Origin: an uncultured Collinsella sp.
GTDB lineage: Bacteria > Actinomycetota > Coriobacteriia > Coriobacteriales > Coriobacteriaceae
Assembly: GCA_900547765.1 (NCBI GenBank)
Contig: URIA01000063.1
Span: forward strand, 1 to 8,255
Direction of reading: 5' to 3'
DNA: 8,255 bases
Part shown: piece by piece, positions 1 through 6,112 of the stretch
Layout: each line of letters starts with the position of its first letter
Position numbering within the stretch: position 1 is the first letter of the stretch
Made by a program: the position numbers and the translations under genes
Notes under the pieces: generated by a model
What the model saw: only the letters and a program-made list of their open reading frames with translations
What the model was told of the DNA's origin: nothing
Databases searched by the model: none

Positions 1-110
1 CGGTCTTTCATGCAGCAGGGGCTCTCAATGTTTTTATGTCCTGCTCATATCGTCTGTGCCGGCACTTGGGGACACTCCTGGGAATCATTTCCCGTTCGCC
101 GATTTGTGTC
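1..110. other. left edge, no recognised gene
   Basis: No recognisable gene end or start is visible here. Forward frame 1 is open from the window edge to a TGA at 112, but the roughly 37 encoded residues look like no protein I know. There is a self-complementary 10-mer GTGCCGGCAC at 56-65 and a small inverted repeat GGGAA/TTCCC at 80-93, so the stretch is more probably intergenic DNA than the tail of a gene. Confidence 0.4.
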
Positions 111-137
111 TTGAAAAATGTATATAACGACTATAAC
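111..137 (+). promoter_or_regulatory. candidate promoter of the DMT exporter gene
   Basis: A TTGAAA hexamer at 111-116 and TATAAC at 132-137 resemble -35 and -10 boxes, but the spacer is only 15 bp, which is short. The -10 box lies inside the proposed GntR operator at 127-139, a common arrangement for repression. Other A/T-rich hexamers (TATATA at 121-126) could serve instead. Confidence 0.35.
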
Positions 138-139
138 GT
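127..139. promoter_or_regulatory. putative GntR operator upstream of the exporter
   Basis: The 13-mer ACGACTATAACGT reads ACGTTATAGTCGT on the minus strand and matches the site before the GntR gene (ACGTTATATACGT, 7433-7445) at 11 of 13 positions. It sits within a direct repeat of TATAACG (123-129 and 132-138). HutC-type GntR regulators typically bind short GT...TA...AC near-palindromes, which fits. It ends 39 bases before the chosen start codon and overlaps the candidate -10 box. Confidence 0.5.
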
Positions 140-178
140 AGTGTGAAACATATTGGAAACAATACCGAGGAGGCTGCG

Positions 179-1261
179 TTGAAGAAAAGCAATCTGGGCT
201 ATGTGCTGGTGCTGATCGCCGCGCTTATGTGGGGCAGCATCGGAATCTTTGTAAACGGCATCTCGGCCATGGGCGTTTCGTCCCAGAGCATGGCTGCCTT
301 TCGCTTGTTGGTCGGAGCGCTTATCTTGGCGCCGGTCCTGATGTTTATGGGCTGCCGTCCGGGTGAGGGGTCTACCGTGGCTCAGGGTCCGCTGGCCCTG
401 TTCAAGGCAAGCCCTAAAGAGCTTGTTCCCTGCGCGCTTGTCGGTATCGTCGGTTTGGCCGCCGCCAACACCTGCTATTACGAGTGCATGGGCGAGGTCG
501 GCATGTCCACGGCCTCGGTGCTGCTCTATACCTCGCCGGTGTTTGGCGTCGTGCTCGGTCGCGTGCTTTATCGCGAGAACGTGACCCCCAACAAGCTCGT
601 TGCCATTGTCTTCAACATCGTTGGCTGTGTACTTGCAGTGACCAATGGCGACCTTTCCGGTTTCCATTTTTCGGTTTGGGGCGTCACGTCGGGCGTGATT
701 GCAGGCCTTTGTGGGGCGTCGCTCGCGGTGTTTAGCCGGATAGCAACCAAGACGGTCCACCCGCTGGCTGTCACGTTTTGGGGCTTTGTTTTTGGCGGTG
801 CGGTTATGGCAGCTATCGCGGCTCCATGGCCGGATGTCGCCGCGGCGATGTCGCCACAGCTGCTGCTGCTGTTCCTTGGCTTTGGGCTCATCCCCACAGC
901 CGTGGCTTACATCTTATATATGCAGGGTCTGTCCATGGGGCTCGAGACATCGAAAGTTCCCGTCGTAATGTCTTTCGAGACGGTCGTCACCGTACTGGTG
1001 GGCATTGGTGTCTATGCCGAGCCCGCCGGCGCGATCAAAGTCCTGGGCATCGTGCTGGTGCTCGCGTCCATCCTGATTATGAACACCGACTTCTCCAAGC
1101 TGCGCAACAGTGTGTTTGTCGGTCATGTCATTGAGAGCATGACCTTTAAGCCCAATGCGTGGTGGACCGAAAAATCGCAGGACATGGATCTGTTTAAGGA
1201 ACGCACCGGCATCGCGCTGGAGCCCACCGTGCAGGAAAGCCCCTGGTACTTTGTGCGATAG
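179..1261 (+). CDS. DMT superfamily (EamA) transporter, probable exporter
   Basis: This 360-residue inner-membrane protein has about ten hydrophobic segments arranged as two EamA repeats, roughly residues 6-155 and 165-303. The first helix carries the family-typical MWGSIGIF (17-24) and the first repeat ends in YTSPVFGVVLG (117-127). EamA proteins mostly export amino acids, metabolites or nucleotide derivatives by secondary transport; the substrate cannot be read here. I chose the TTG at 179 because a strong GAGGAGG (167-173) lies 5 bases upstream. A longer GTG start at 143 is in frame but has no ribosome binding site and would add a polar N-terminus. Unusually, a polar tail of nearly 60 residues (302-360) follows the last helix and ends SPWYFVR; typical members are about 300 residues. 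Its promoter carries the same operator-like motif as the PTS operon downstream, so it may belong to that regulon, perhaps exporting a breakdown product (inference). Confidence 0.85.
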   Translation: MKKSNLGYVLVLIAALMWGSIGIFVNGISAMGVSSQSMAAFRLLVGALILAPVLMFMGCRPGEGSTVAQGPLALFKASPKELVPCALVGIVGLAAANTCYYECMGEVGMSTASVLLYTSPVFGVVLGRVLYRENVTPNKLVAIVFNIVGCVLAVTNGDLSGFHFSVWGVTSGVIAGLCGASLAVFSRIATKTVHPLAVTFWGFVFGGAVMAAIAAPWPDVAAAMSPQLLLLFLGFGLIPTAVAYILYMQGLSMGLETSKVPVVMSFETVVTVLVGIGVYAEPAGAIKVLGIVLVLASILIMNTDFSKLRNSVFVGHVIESMTFKPNAWWTEKSQDMDLFKERTGIALEPTVQESPWYFVR

Positions 1262-1376
1262 AGGATTGCGCGCAGGGTCTGACCTCGGGTTATCCAGCCA
1301 GCGCCGGCCAACCCAGCCCCAACGTTTCAAGTACGTTAAACCCGTCAACGGTCGATTTTCATCCGCGAACGGTCTT

Positions 1377-1418
1377 TATACTAATTAGCAATATCCGCAA
1401 CGTATAAGACGTTATAAT
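1377..1418 (+). promoter_or_regulatory. candidate PTS operon promoter boxes
   Basis: A perfect TATAAT at 1413-1418 would place the transcript start near 1425, giving a leader of about 20 bases. A second -10-like TATACT lies at 1377-1382. I see no convincing -35 box for either, so initiation may depend on an activator or tolerate weak -35 contacts. TATAAT is embedded in the putative operator. Confidence 0.4.
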
Positions 1419-1428
1419 GACCATAACG
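1399..1428. promoter_or_regulatory. putative double GntR operator of the PTS operon
   Basis: Two overlapping inverted repeats are visible. The first is AACGT (1399-1403) and ACGTT (1409-1413) around 5 bases, giving the 13-mer ACGTATAAGACGT at 1400-1412; its reverse complement matches the site before the GntR gene at 11 of 13 positions. The second is CGTTAT (1410-1415) and ATAACG (1423-1428) around 7 bases, covering the TATAAT box. The 10-mer AGACGTTATA (1407-1416, as aGACGTTATA) is shared exactly with 7431-7440. The layout suggests repression by blocking RNA polymerase, relieved by a phosphorylated sugar ligand (inference). Confidence 0.55.
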
Positions 1429-1444
1429 AAAAGGAGGAGGCAAG

Positions 1445-2368
1445 ATGAATCAGATCATTCTCGCATCTCATGGCGGCCTGGCCGCAGGCGCCAAAGACAC
1501 GCTCGAGATGGTTCTCGGCGACGTGTCGAACGTCCACGTCGTGTCACTTGCTCGTGACGACAAGGAGCCCATCACCAATAAGGTGGACGCCATGATCGCC
1601 ACGTTCAACGCGGACGACACCGTCTATGTGCTGACCGATATGCTCGGCAGCTCGGTCAACAACAACATGGTCGAGCTTTCCAAGAACGGCACGAAGTTCA
1701 CGGTTGTCAGCGGTTTCAACATCCCGCTGGCGCTCACGCTCGCTATGAGCCCCGTCCCCGTCGAGGGCGCCGAGCTCGCGGCCCTCATCAACGAGGCCCG
1801 CAACGGTCTGACCAACCCCAACGCACCGGCCCAGCCCGCCGCGGCTCCCGCCAAGAAGGCCAAGGCGTCCCGTCACAGCTCCGGTCCCGCCAAGATCGTC
1901 CTCGCACGTCTTGACTACCGTCTGCTGCACGGCCAGGTCGTCTTTACCTGGACCACCAAGGTTCAGGCCGAGCGCATCATCGTCGTCGACAACGCTGCCG
2001 CCAACGATGACATCAAGAAGGGCGCTCTTAAGCTGGCCAAGCCCCAGGGCGTGCGCCTGAACGTCTTCACCGTCGAGCGTGCCCTCGCCAAGATGGACAA
2101 GCTCAACACCCTCGGCGAGCGCGTCATGTTCGTCTTTGGCAACACGGCCGAGATGCTGCAGTTCTGCCAGGGCTACAAGCTCGACGCCATCAACTTGGGC
2201 GCCACCGCCAACCACGACGGTGCCGATCAGGTCGGCGGCAAGGACAGCTCCGTCTTCCTCGACGCCACCCAGAAGGCCGACGTCAACCAGCTGCTCGACA
2301 TGGGCATCAAGCTCTATGTCCAGCAGACCCCTACGTATCAGAGCGTCGACATCGACGCCAAGCTGTAA
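1445..2368 (+). CDS. PTS mannose-family EIIAB fusion
   Basis: This 307-residue cytoplasmic protein relays phosphate from HPr to the incoming sugar. The EIIA domain covers about residues 1-122; His9 in LASHG is the expected phosphorylation site. A flexible Ala/Pro/Lys linker follows (about 123-148, including PAQPAAAPAKKAK). The EIIB domain covers about 149-307, with RLDYRLLHGQV giving His162 as the second phosphorylation site, matching the RxDxRLxHGQV signature. The domain order and length are those of ManX-type EIIAB proteins. The ATG has a strong AAGGAGGAGG at 1431-1440. EIIC follows after 36 bases and EIID after that, so a full permease is encoded; EI and HPr must lie elsewhere. Mannose-family systems take hexoses, amino sugars and Amadori compounds, and sequence alone does not settle which; the SIS partner favours an Amadori conjugate. 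Confidence 0.93.
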   Translation: MNQIILASHGGLAAGAKDTLEMVLGDVSNVHVVSLARDDKEPITNKVDAMIATFNADDTVYVLTDMLGSSVNNNMVELSKNGTKFTVVSGFNIPLALTLAMSPVPVEGAELAALINEARNGLTNPNAPAQPAAAPAKKAKASRHSSGPAKIVLARLDYRLLHGQVVFTWTTKVQAERIIVVDNAAANDDIKKGALKLAKPQGVRLNVFTVERALAKMDKLNTLGERVMFVFGNTAEMLQFCQGYKLDAINLGATANHDGADQVGGKDSSVFLDATQKADVNQLLDMGIKLYVQQTPTYQSVDIDAKL

Positions 2369-2373
2369 TCAAC

Positions 2374-2387
2374 CAGGCTTTTGCCTG
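2374..2387 (+). other. small intercistronic hairpin EIIAB-EIIC
   Basis: CAGGC (2374-2378) and GCCTG (2383-2387) form a 5-bp stem with a TTTT loop, just after the EIIAB stop codon and before the EIIC ribosome binding site (GAAAGGAG, 2391-2398). It has no U tract, so it is not a terminator; it may be incidental or protect the upstream message. Confidence 0.35.
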
Positions 2388-2404
2388 ACTGAAAGGAGAA
2401 GGGT

Positions 2405-3199
2405 ATGAATACGTTCATCAGTGCGGTGCTCGTCGGCCTCGTCGGCGTGTTCTGCATGTGGGACTCCCGCCTGCTCGGTCGTCTTAACTTCGAGCAGCCC
2501 CTCGTTGGCGCTACGCTCGTCGGTCTGCTGCTGGGCGATGTGCCCACCGGCCTTGCCGTCGGTGCCGCCGTCGAGCTCGTGTCCATGGGTCTGGTGCAGG
2601 TCGGCGCCGCCGTTCCGCCCGATATGGTCCTGGGCGGCATCGTGGCCGCTGCCTTTGCGTGCCTGACCGATGCTTCCGCCGAGACCGCCATGACGATCGC
2701 CATCCCGGTCGCCGTCTTGGGTCAGCTCCTTGGCATCGTGTTCCGTTCCATCATCGCCGCCCTCACCCATGTGGCAGATAGCGCGATCGATAATGGAAAG
2801 TTCAAGACCGCCTACCGCATGCACATCTGCGCCGGCTCCGGTCTGTACGCCGTCATGTACTTCCTGCCGATTTTCCTCGCCGTCTTTGTTGGCACCGACC
2901 TGGTTCAGGCCATCGTCAACATGGTTCCCGAGTGGCTGTCCACTGGTCTTAACGTTTCGACCAAGATCATGACCGCCTACGGCTTGGCCCTGCTGCTCAC
3001 CATGATGATCAAGAAGGGTATGACTCCGTTCCTGTTCATCGGTTTCCTGCTCGCCGCTTACCTCAACCTGTCCGTCATCGCGGTCGCTCTGATCGGTGTG
3101 TGCCTGGCTGTCGTCTTCATGGGCTTCAAGTTCAACGGTTCCCATGCAGCCGCCGGTGTCGATTCCGACTACGATCCGCTCGAAGACGACGAAGACTAA
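2405..3199 (+). CDS. PTS mannose-family EIIC permease subunit
   Basis: This 264-residue integral membrane protein forms, with EIID, the channel that moves the sugar across the membrane. It is strongly hydrophobic throughout, with conserved-looking segments LLLGDVPTGLAVGAAVELVSMG (41-62) and VGAAVPPDMVLGGI (66-79); the Gly-rich stretch with Glu57 and the PPD turn are typical of EIIC-Man. The length agrees with ManY-type proteins. The start ATG has GAAAGGAG (2391-2398) 6 bases upstream. The C-terminus is unusual: a strongly acidic tail, DSDYDPLEDDED (253-264), follows the last helix. Its stop codon overlaps the EIID ribosome binding site, indicating tight co-translation with EIID. The specificity cannot be assigned from the sequence. 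Confidence 0.92.
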   Translation: MNTFISAVLVGLVGVFCMWDSRLLGRLNFEQPLVGATLVGLLLGDVPTGLAVGAAVELVSMGLVQVGAAVPPDMVLGGIVAAAFACLTDASAETAMTIAIPVAVLGQLLGIVFRSIIAALTHVADSAIDNGKFKTAYRMHICAGSGLYAVMYFLPIFLAVFVGTDLVQAIVNMVPEWLSTGLNVSTKIMTAYGLALLLTMMIKKGMTPFLFIGFLLAAYLNLSVIAVALIGVCLAVVFMGFKFNGSHAAAGVDSDYDPLEDDED

Positions 3200-3212
3200 G
3201 GAGGAACACACT

Positions 3213-4046
3213 ATGGCAACCGCAACCAAGGACGTGTCCCTGAACAAGAAGGTCAGCCAGTTCTTCTGGCGCTCCTGGGCCATCCAGGCCTCTTGGAACT
3301 ACGAGCGTCAGATGAACATGGGCTTCCTCTACGGCATGGTTCCCACGCTCGATCGCCTCTATCCGGACGAGTCCGACCCCAAGCAGCTCGCTGCTAAGAA
3401 AGAGGCTTACCACCGTCACATGGCGTTCTACAACTGCACCCCGCAGACGAGCGCTTTCATCCTGGGCCTCTCCGCCTCCATGGAGGAGGAGTACGCCAAG
3501 GATCCCGAGAACTTCGATCCCGATTCGATCAACGCGGTCAAGACCTCCCTCATGGGTCCGCTTTCCGGCATCGGTGACTCCTTCTTCCAGGGCACCATCC
3601 GCGTTATCGCCTTTGGTCTGGGCGTTCAGCTGGCTCAGCAGGGTTCCATCATGGGCCCGATCCTGGCCCTTCTCATCTCCATCGTCCCCTCCGTGCTGAT
3701 TACTTGGTTCGCAGCCAAGATGGGCTATCAGGGCGGCCACGAGTACCTGAGCAAGCTTCAGGGCGGCGACCTCATGGAGAAGCTCATGTATGTCTGCGGC
3801 ATCGTGGGTCTTATGTCCGTGGGCGGCATGATCGCCACGCTGATCGGCGCCACCACCCCGCTGCAGTTCGCTGACGGCACCGTCGTTATCCAGGACATCC
3901 TGGACAGCATGATGCCCCAGATGATCTCCCTTGGCCTCACCGGCCTTATGTACTGGCTCATCAAGAAGAACGTCAACACCGGTTGGCTTCTCGTGATCGC
4001 CATCGTGGGCGGCATCGCCCTCTCCGCGGCCGGCATCCTGGCTTAG
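3213..4046 (+). CDS. PTS mannose-family EIID permease subunit
   Basis: This 277-residue membrane protein is the obligate partner of EIIC. Family features are SWNYERQMNMGFLYGMVP (27-44, the NFERMQ-like motif), the helical cytoplasmic region up to about 110, and SLMGPLSGIGDSFFQGTIR (112-130), the EIID signature. Hydrophobic segments follow at about 146-168, 191-213, 237-250 and 257-277. The ATG at 3213 is chosen because AAGGAGG at 3198-3204 lies 8 bases upstream and overlaps the EIIC stop codon; a longer in-frame start at 3096 would lie deep inside EIIC and add a non-membrane leader. After its stop, 197 bases with two strong hairpins separate it from the SIS gene, so the permease genes and the enzyme gene may be expressed at different levels from one message. 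Confidence 0.93.
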   Translation: MATATKDVSLNKKVSQFFWRSWAIQASWNYERQMNMGFLYGMVPTLDRLYPDESDPKQLAAKKEAYHRHMAFYNCTPQTSAFILGLSASMEEEYAKDPENFDPDSINAVKTSLMGPLSGIGDSFFQGTIRVIAFGLGVQLAQQGSIMGPILALLISIVPSVLITWFAAKMGYQGGHEYLSKLQGGDLMEKLMYVCGIVGLMSVGGMIATLIGATTPLQFADGTVVIQDILDSMMPQMISLGLTGLMYWLIKKNVNTGWLLVIAIVGGIALSAAGILA

Positions 4047-4080
4047 TCGCGACCAAGCGTCTAATCGCTTTCCCCCGGGG

Positions 4081-4111
4081 GCCTGCCTGGCATCCCATAC
4101 CTCAGGCAGGC
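4081..4111 (+). other. stable hairpin after EIID, no U tract
   Basis: GCCTGCCTG (4081-4089) and CAGGCAGGC (4103-4111) form a perfect 9-bp stem with a 13-base loop, preceded by the palindrome CCCCCGGGGG at 4072-4081. What follows (TTCCATCCC) is not U-rich, so it is not a standard intrinsic terminator. It may guard the 3' end of a processed PTS message or cause partial termination. Confidence 0.5.
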
Positions 4112-4125
4112 TTCCATCCCTATAC

Positions 4126-4151
4126 GTGACAAAGGGCAGTCCCTTTGTCAC
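4126..4151. repeat. perfect 11-bp palindrome, REP-like
   Basis: GTGACAAAGGG (4126-4136) and CCCTTTGTCAC (4141-4151) pair perfectly around a CAGT loop. Being symmetrical and lacking a U tract, it looks like a dispersed palindromic repeat rather than a terminator. I recall similar GACAAAGGG-type palindromes in intergenic DNA of gut actinobacteria and Firmicutes, but cannot count copies here. Its GTCCCTTT octamer recurs at 5355-5362 in the repeat before the HAD gene. Confidence 0.5.
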
Positions 4152-4243
4152 ATCCTCAACGGGCCGGCGACTCGGTCCAAATCACGGTAACCCTGCGTGC
4201 GCCCGGCAATGTGGCGCCGCGAAAATCGAAAGGAATGTGTCAG

Positions 4244-5227
4244 ATGTACGAGATCGACCTTAACCTCCCTAAGCAGATCGTCGCTGACGTCCTGTCCAAC
4301 CACGAGATCCACAGCGTCGCCTTCGTCGGCTGCGGTGCTTCCATGTCCGACCTGTACCCCGCCAAGTACTTCCTGGCCAACAACACGGACAAGCTGAACG
4401 TTCAGATCTTCACCGCTAACGAGTTCAACTACGACACGCCTTCCTGGGTCAACGAGCACACCTTCGTGATCACCTGCTCCCTCGGTGGCTCCACGCCCGA
4501 GACCGTCGAGGCCAACAAGACCGCCAAGAAGCACAACTGCCCGGTCGTCTCCCTCACCAACAAGGCTGGCTCCGCTCTGACCGTCGACGCCGACCACGTC
4601 ATCGTTCACGGCTTCCATGCCAACTATGCTGCCAAGGCCGAGAAGCCTGCCTACGCCATCGCTCTTGCTCTCGAGATCCTTCAGCAGACCGAGGGCTATG
4701 ATCACTACGAGGACATGATCACCGGCCTCAACAACATCTTCGAACTGATCGAGAACGCTGCTCAGTCCTCCAAGGGCCTGGCCAAGCAGTTCGCTCAGGA
4801 CTTCAAGGACGACAAGATGATCTACTTCATGGCCTCCGGTGCCTCCGAGAAGATGGCTTACTCTAACGCCGCCTTCCTGTTCACCGAGATGCAGTGGATC
4901 GACGCCGCCGCCTACAACACCGGCGAGTACTTCCACGGCCCGTTCGAGGTTTCCACCGAGGGTAAGCCCTACGTCTTCCTCATGTCCGACGGTGCTACCC
5001 GTCCGATGGACGCTCGCGCCCTCACCTTCCTTGAGCGCATGGGCGCCAAGGTCGCTCTGATCGACTCCAAGGACTACGGCCTGGCTGACGCCGTGCCCGC
5101 GAGCGTCGTCACCTACTTCAACCCGCTGCTGCACCTCGCCGTTATGCGCGAGTACGGCAACCAGATCGCCGAGGCCCGTCAGCACCCGCTGACCATGCGT
5201 CGCTACATGTGGAAGCTTTCCTACTAA
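4244..5227 (+). CDS. SIS-domain sugar-phosphate deglycase (FrlB/GfrF-like)
   Basis: This 327-residue cytoplasmic enzyme has two SIS domains, about 15-150 and 180-310. Phosphosugar-binding signatures are VGCGASMSDLYPAKY (28-42) and CSLGGSTPETV (78-88). In the second half, EMQWIDAAAYNTGEYFHGPFE holds Glu215 and His231, the same 16-residue spacing as the catalytic Glu/His pair I recall in GlmS (488/504) and FraB (214/230). The C-terminus (RRYMWKLSY) resembles FrlB. This family cleaves 6-phosphorylated Amadori compounds to glucose 6-phosphate and an amino acid. The ATG at 4244 is preferred: AAAGGA (4229-4234) is 9 bases upstream but abuts the in-frame ATG at 4235; longer starts reach into the 4126-4151 hairpin. 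Nearly all lysines are AAG, suggesting high expression. The adjacent PTS replaces the FrlD-type kinase. A sugar-phosphate isomerase acting on another PTS product is the alternative. Confidence 0.83.
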   Translation: MYEIDLNLPKQIVADVLSNHEIHSVAFVGCGASMSDLYPAKYFLANNTDKLNVQIFTANEFNYDTPSWVNEHTFVITCSLGGSTPETVEANKTAKKHNCPVVSLTNKAGSALTVDADHVIVHGFHANYAAKAEKPAYAIALALEILQQTEGYDHYEDMITGLNNIFELIENAAQSSKGLAKQFAQDFKDDKMIYFMASGASEKMAYSNAAFLFTEMQWIDAAAYNTGEYFHGPFEVSTEGKPYVFLMSDGATRPMDARALTFLERMGAKVALIDSKDYGLADAVPASVVTYFNPLLHLAVMREYGNQIAEARQHPLTMRRYMWKLSY

Positions 5228-5260
5228 TCACAAGTAAGTAGACCTTACGGGTTGATTGAG

Positions 5261-5293
5261 AGGGGATGGGGTTTGCGCCCCGTCCCCTTTTTT
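5261..5293 (+). terminator. intrinsic terminator of the PTS/SIS operon
   Basis: GGGGATGGGG (5262-5271) and CCCCGTCCCC (5278-5287) form a 10-bp GC-rich stem with one G-U wobble and a 6-base loop, followed at once by six Ts (5288-5293). It lies 33 bases after the SIS stop codon and separates the operon from the HAD gene. Confidence 0.9.
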
Positions 5294-5337
5294 GCTCTTG
5301 GGAGGGCGTGTCTGTCGCGTCGAAATCCCAGATAAAA

Positions 5338-5370
5338 CCTACCAAAATAAACCTGTCCCTTTTTGGCAGG
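5338..5370. repeat. imperfect palindrome before the HAD gene
   Basis: CCTACCAAAA (5338-5347) pairs with TTTTGGCAGG (5361-5370) with one mismatch around a 13-base loop containing ACCTGTCCC. It ends 3 bases before the HAD ribosome binding site, so if transcribed it could affect translation. The shared octamer GTCCCTTT with the 4126-4151 palindrome hints at a common dispersed repeat family. Confidence 0.4.
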
Positions 5371-5385
5371 TGAAAGGAGATGCGT

Positions 5386-6015
5386 ATGCTCAAGGCAGTG
5401 CTGTTTGATATGGACGGCGCGCTGGTCGATACCGAGTGGTTCTACAACCGTCGTCGCGTTGCGTTTATGGAAGAGAAGGGCTTTCACTTTGACGAGATCC
5501 CCGATCTTTCGGGGTCTAACGAGCCCGCCATTTGGAAGTCGCTGGTACCCGACGATGTTGAGCTGCGCGAGCGCCTGCGCGTGGAGTACAAGCAGGTCTA
5601 CAGCCCGGACCATCCCGTTCCGTATGCCGAGCTGCTCAACGAGCAGACGGAGCCGGTGATGCGCAAGCTGCACGAGCGCGGCGTGAAGTGCGCCATCGCA
5701 AGCTCGTCCTATCGCGAGCTCATTGACGAGCTGGTGGGGATTGCCGGTATCGCCGACGTGCTGGACTACACCATCAGCGGTCACGAGTGCAGTGCGTTTA
5801 AGCCCGACCCCGAGATCTACCTGCGTGCCATGGGGGCGCTGGGGGTGGAGCCTGCCGAGTGCCTGGTTATCGAGGACTCGCCTTTGGGGATCGAGGCCGG
5901 CAAACGCTCCGGCGCCCGCGTCCTGGCGCTGCGTCCGCACGAGGGCGTCAACCTAGATCAGTCCGCCGCCGACGTTGTCATCGACAGCCTGACCGACATT
6001 TTGGCCGCTTTGTAG
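5386..6015 (+). CDS. HAD-superfamily hydrolase, subfamily IA (beta-phosphoglucomutase-like)
   Basis: This 209-residue cytoplasmic protein has all four HAD motifs: DMDGALVDTE (8-17, nucleophile Asp8 and acid/base Asp10), SSS (106-108), Lys139 in FKPDPEIY, and IEDSPLGIEAGKRSGA (162-177, Mg-binding Glu163/Asp164). A small helical cap lies at about 18-85. Such proteins are sugar-phosphate phosphatases or beta-phosphoglucomutases; the substrate cannot be told. Ala12 replaces the more usual Val or Thr of DxDG(V/T)L. The ATG at 5386 is preferred over the ATG at 5380 because AAAGGAG (5373-5379) abuts the latter but is 6 bases from the former. It lies beyond the operon terminator; no clear promoter is visible between, so it may depend on read-through or on an unseen promoter. 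A link to the PTS pathway is possible but not shown. Confidence 0.87.
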   Translation: MLKAVLFDMDGALVDTEWFYNRRRVAFMEEKGFHFDEIPDLSGSNEPAIWKSLVPDDVELRERLRVEYKQVYSPDHPVPYAELLNEQTEPVMRKLHERGVKCAIASSSYRELIDELVGIAGIADVLDYTISGHECSAFKPDPEIYLRAMGALGVEPAECLVIEDSPLGIEAGKRSGARVLALRPHEGVNLDQSAADVVIDSLTDILAAL

Positions 6016-6018
6016 TGT

Positions 6019-6066
6019 CAATCCGCCGCGAGAAGCATTGGTTCACGCGTCTTTTGCTGCGGATTG
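6019..6066 (+). other. inverted repeat after the HAD gene
   Basis: CAATCCGC (6019-6026) and GCGGATTG (6059-6066) are perfectly complementary, enclosing 32 bases with a further CGCG/CGCG pair (6027-6030 and 6046-6049). It begins 4 bases after the HAD stop. No U tract follows, so a terminator role is uncertain. Confidence 0.4.
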
Positions 6067-6112
6067 GCTTAATTTGTCCTCTATTTGGATTCGTTTGGCT
6101 TCGATTCGGACT

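Noticed and set aside
1..114. Open frame running in from the window edge as the end of an upstream gene
   Set aside because: Its residues match nothing I recognise and the DNA is palindrome-rich, so intergenic sequence is more likely.
131..760. Minus-strand open frame opposite the exporter
   Set aside because: Composition is His/Arg-rich and low in hydrophobic order; the + strand frame is a clear EamA protein.
1321..1337. AACGT/ACGTT pair upstream of the PTS operon as a further GntR site
   Set aside because: The arms are 7 bases apart rather than 5 and the centre lacks the TATA-like core, so it does not match the other three sites well.
4081..4151. Hairpins after EIID as intrinsic terminators
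   Set aside because: Neither stem is followed by a U tract, whereas the 5261-5293 structure has one.
4145..4243. Extended N-terminus of the SIS protein from the upstream in-frame TTG
   Set aside because: The start would lie inside the 11-bp palindrome, has no ribosome binding site, and the added residues do not resemble SIS family N-termini.
2369..5185. Long open frames on the minus strand opposite EIIC, EIID and the SIS gene
   Set aside because: They mirror the codon structure of the strongly biased + strand genes, lack ribosome binding sites, and encode Gly/Asp/His-rich sequence without family features.
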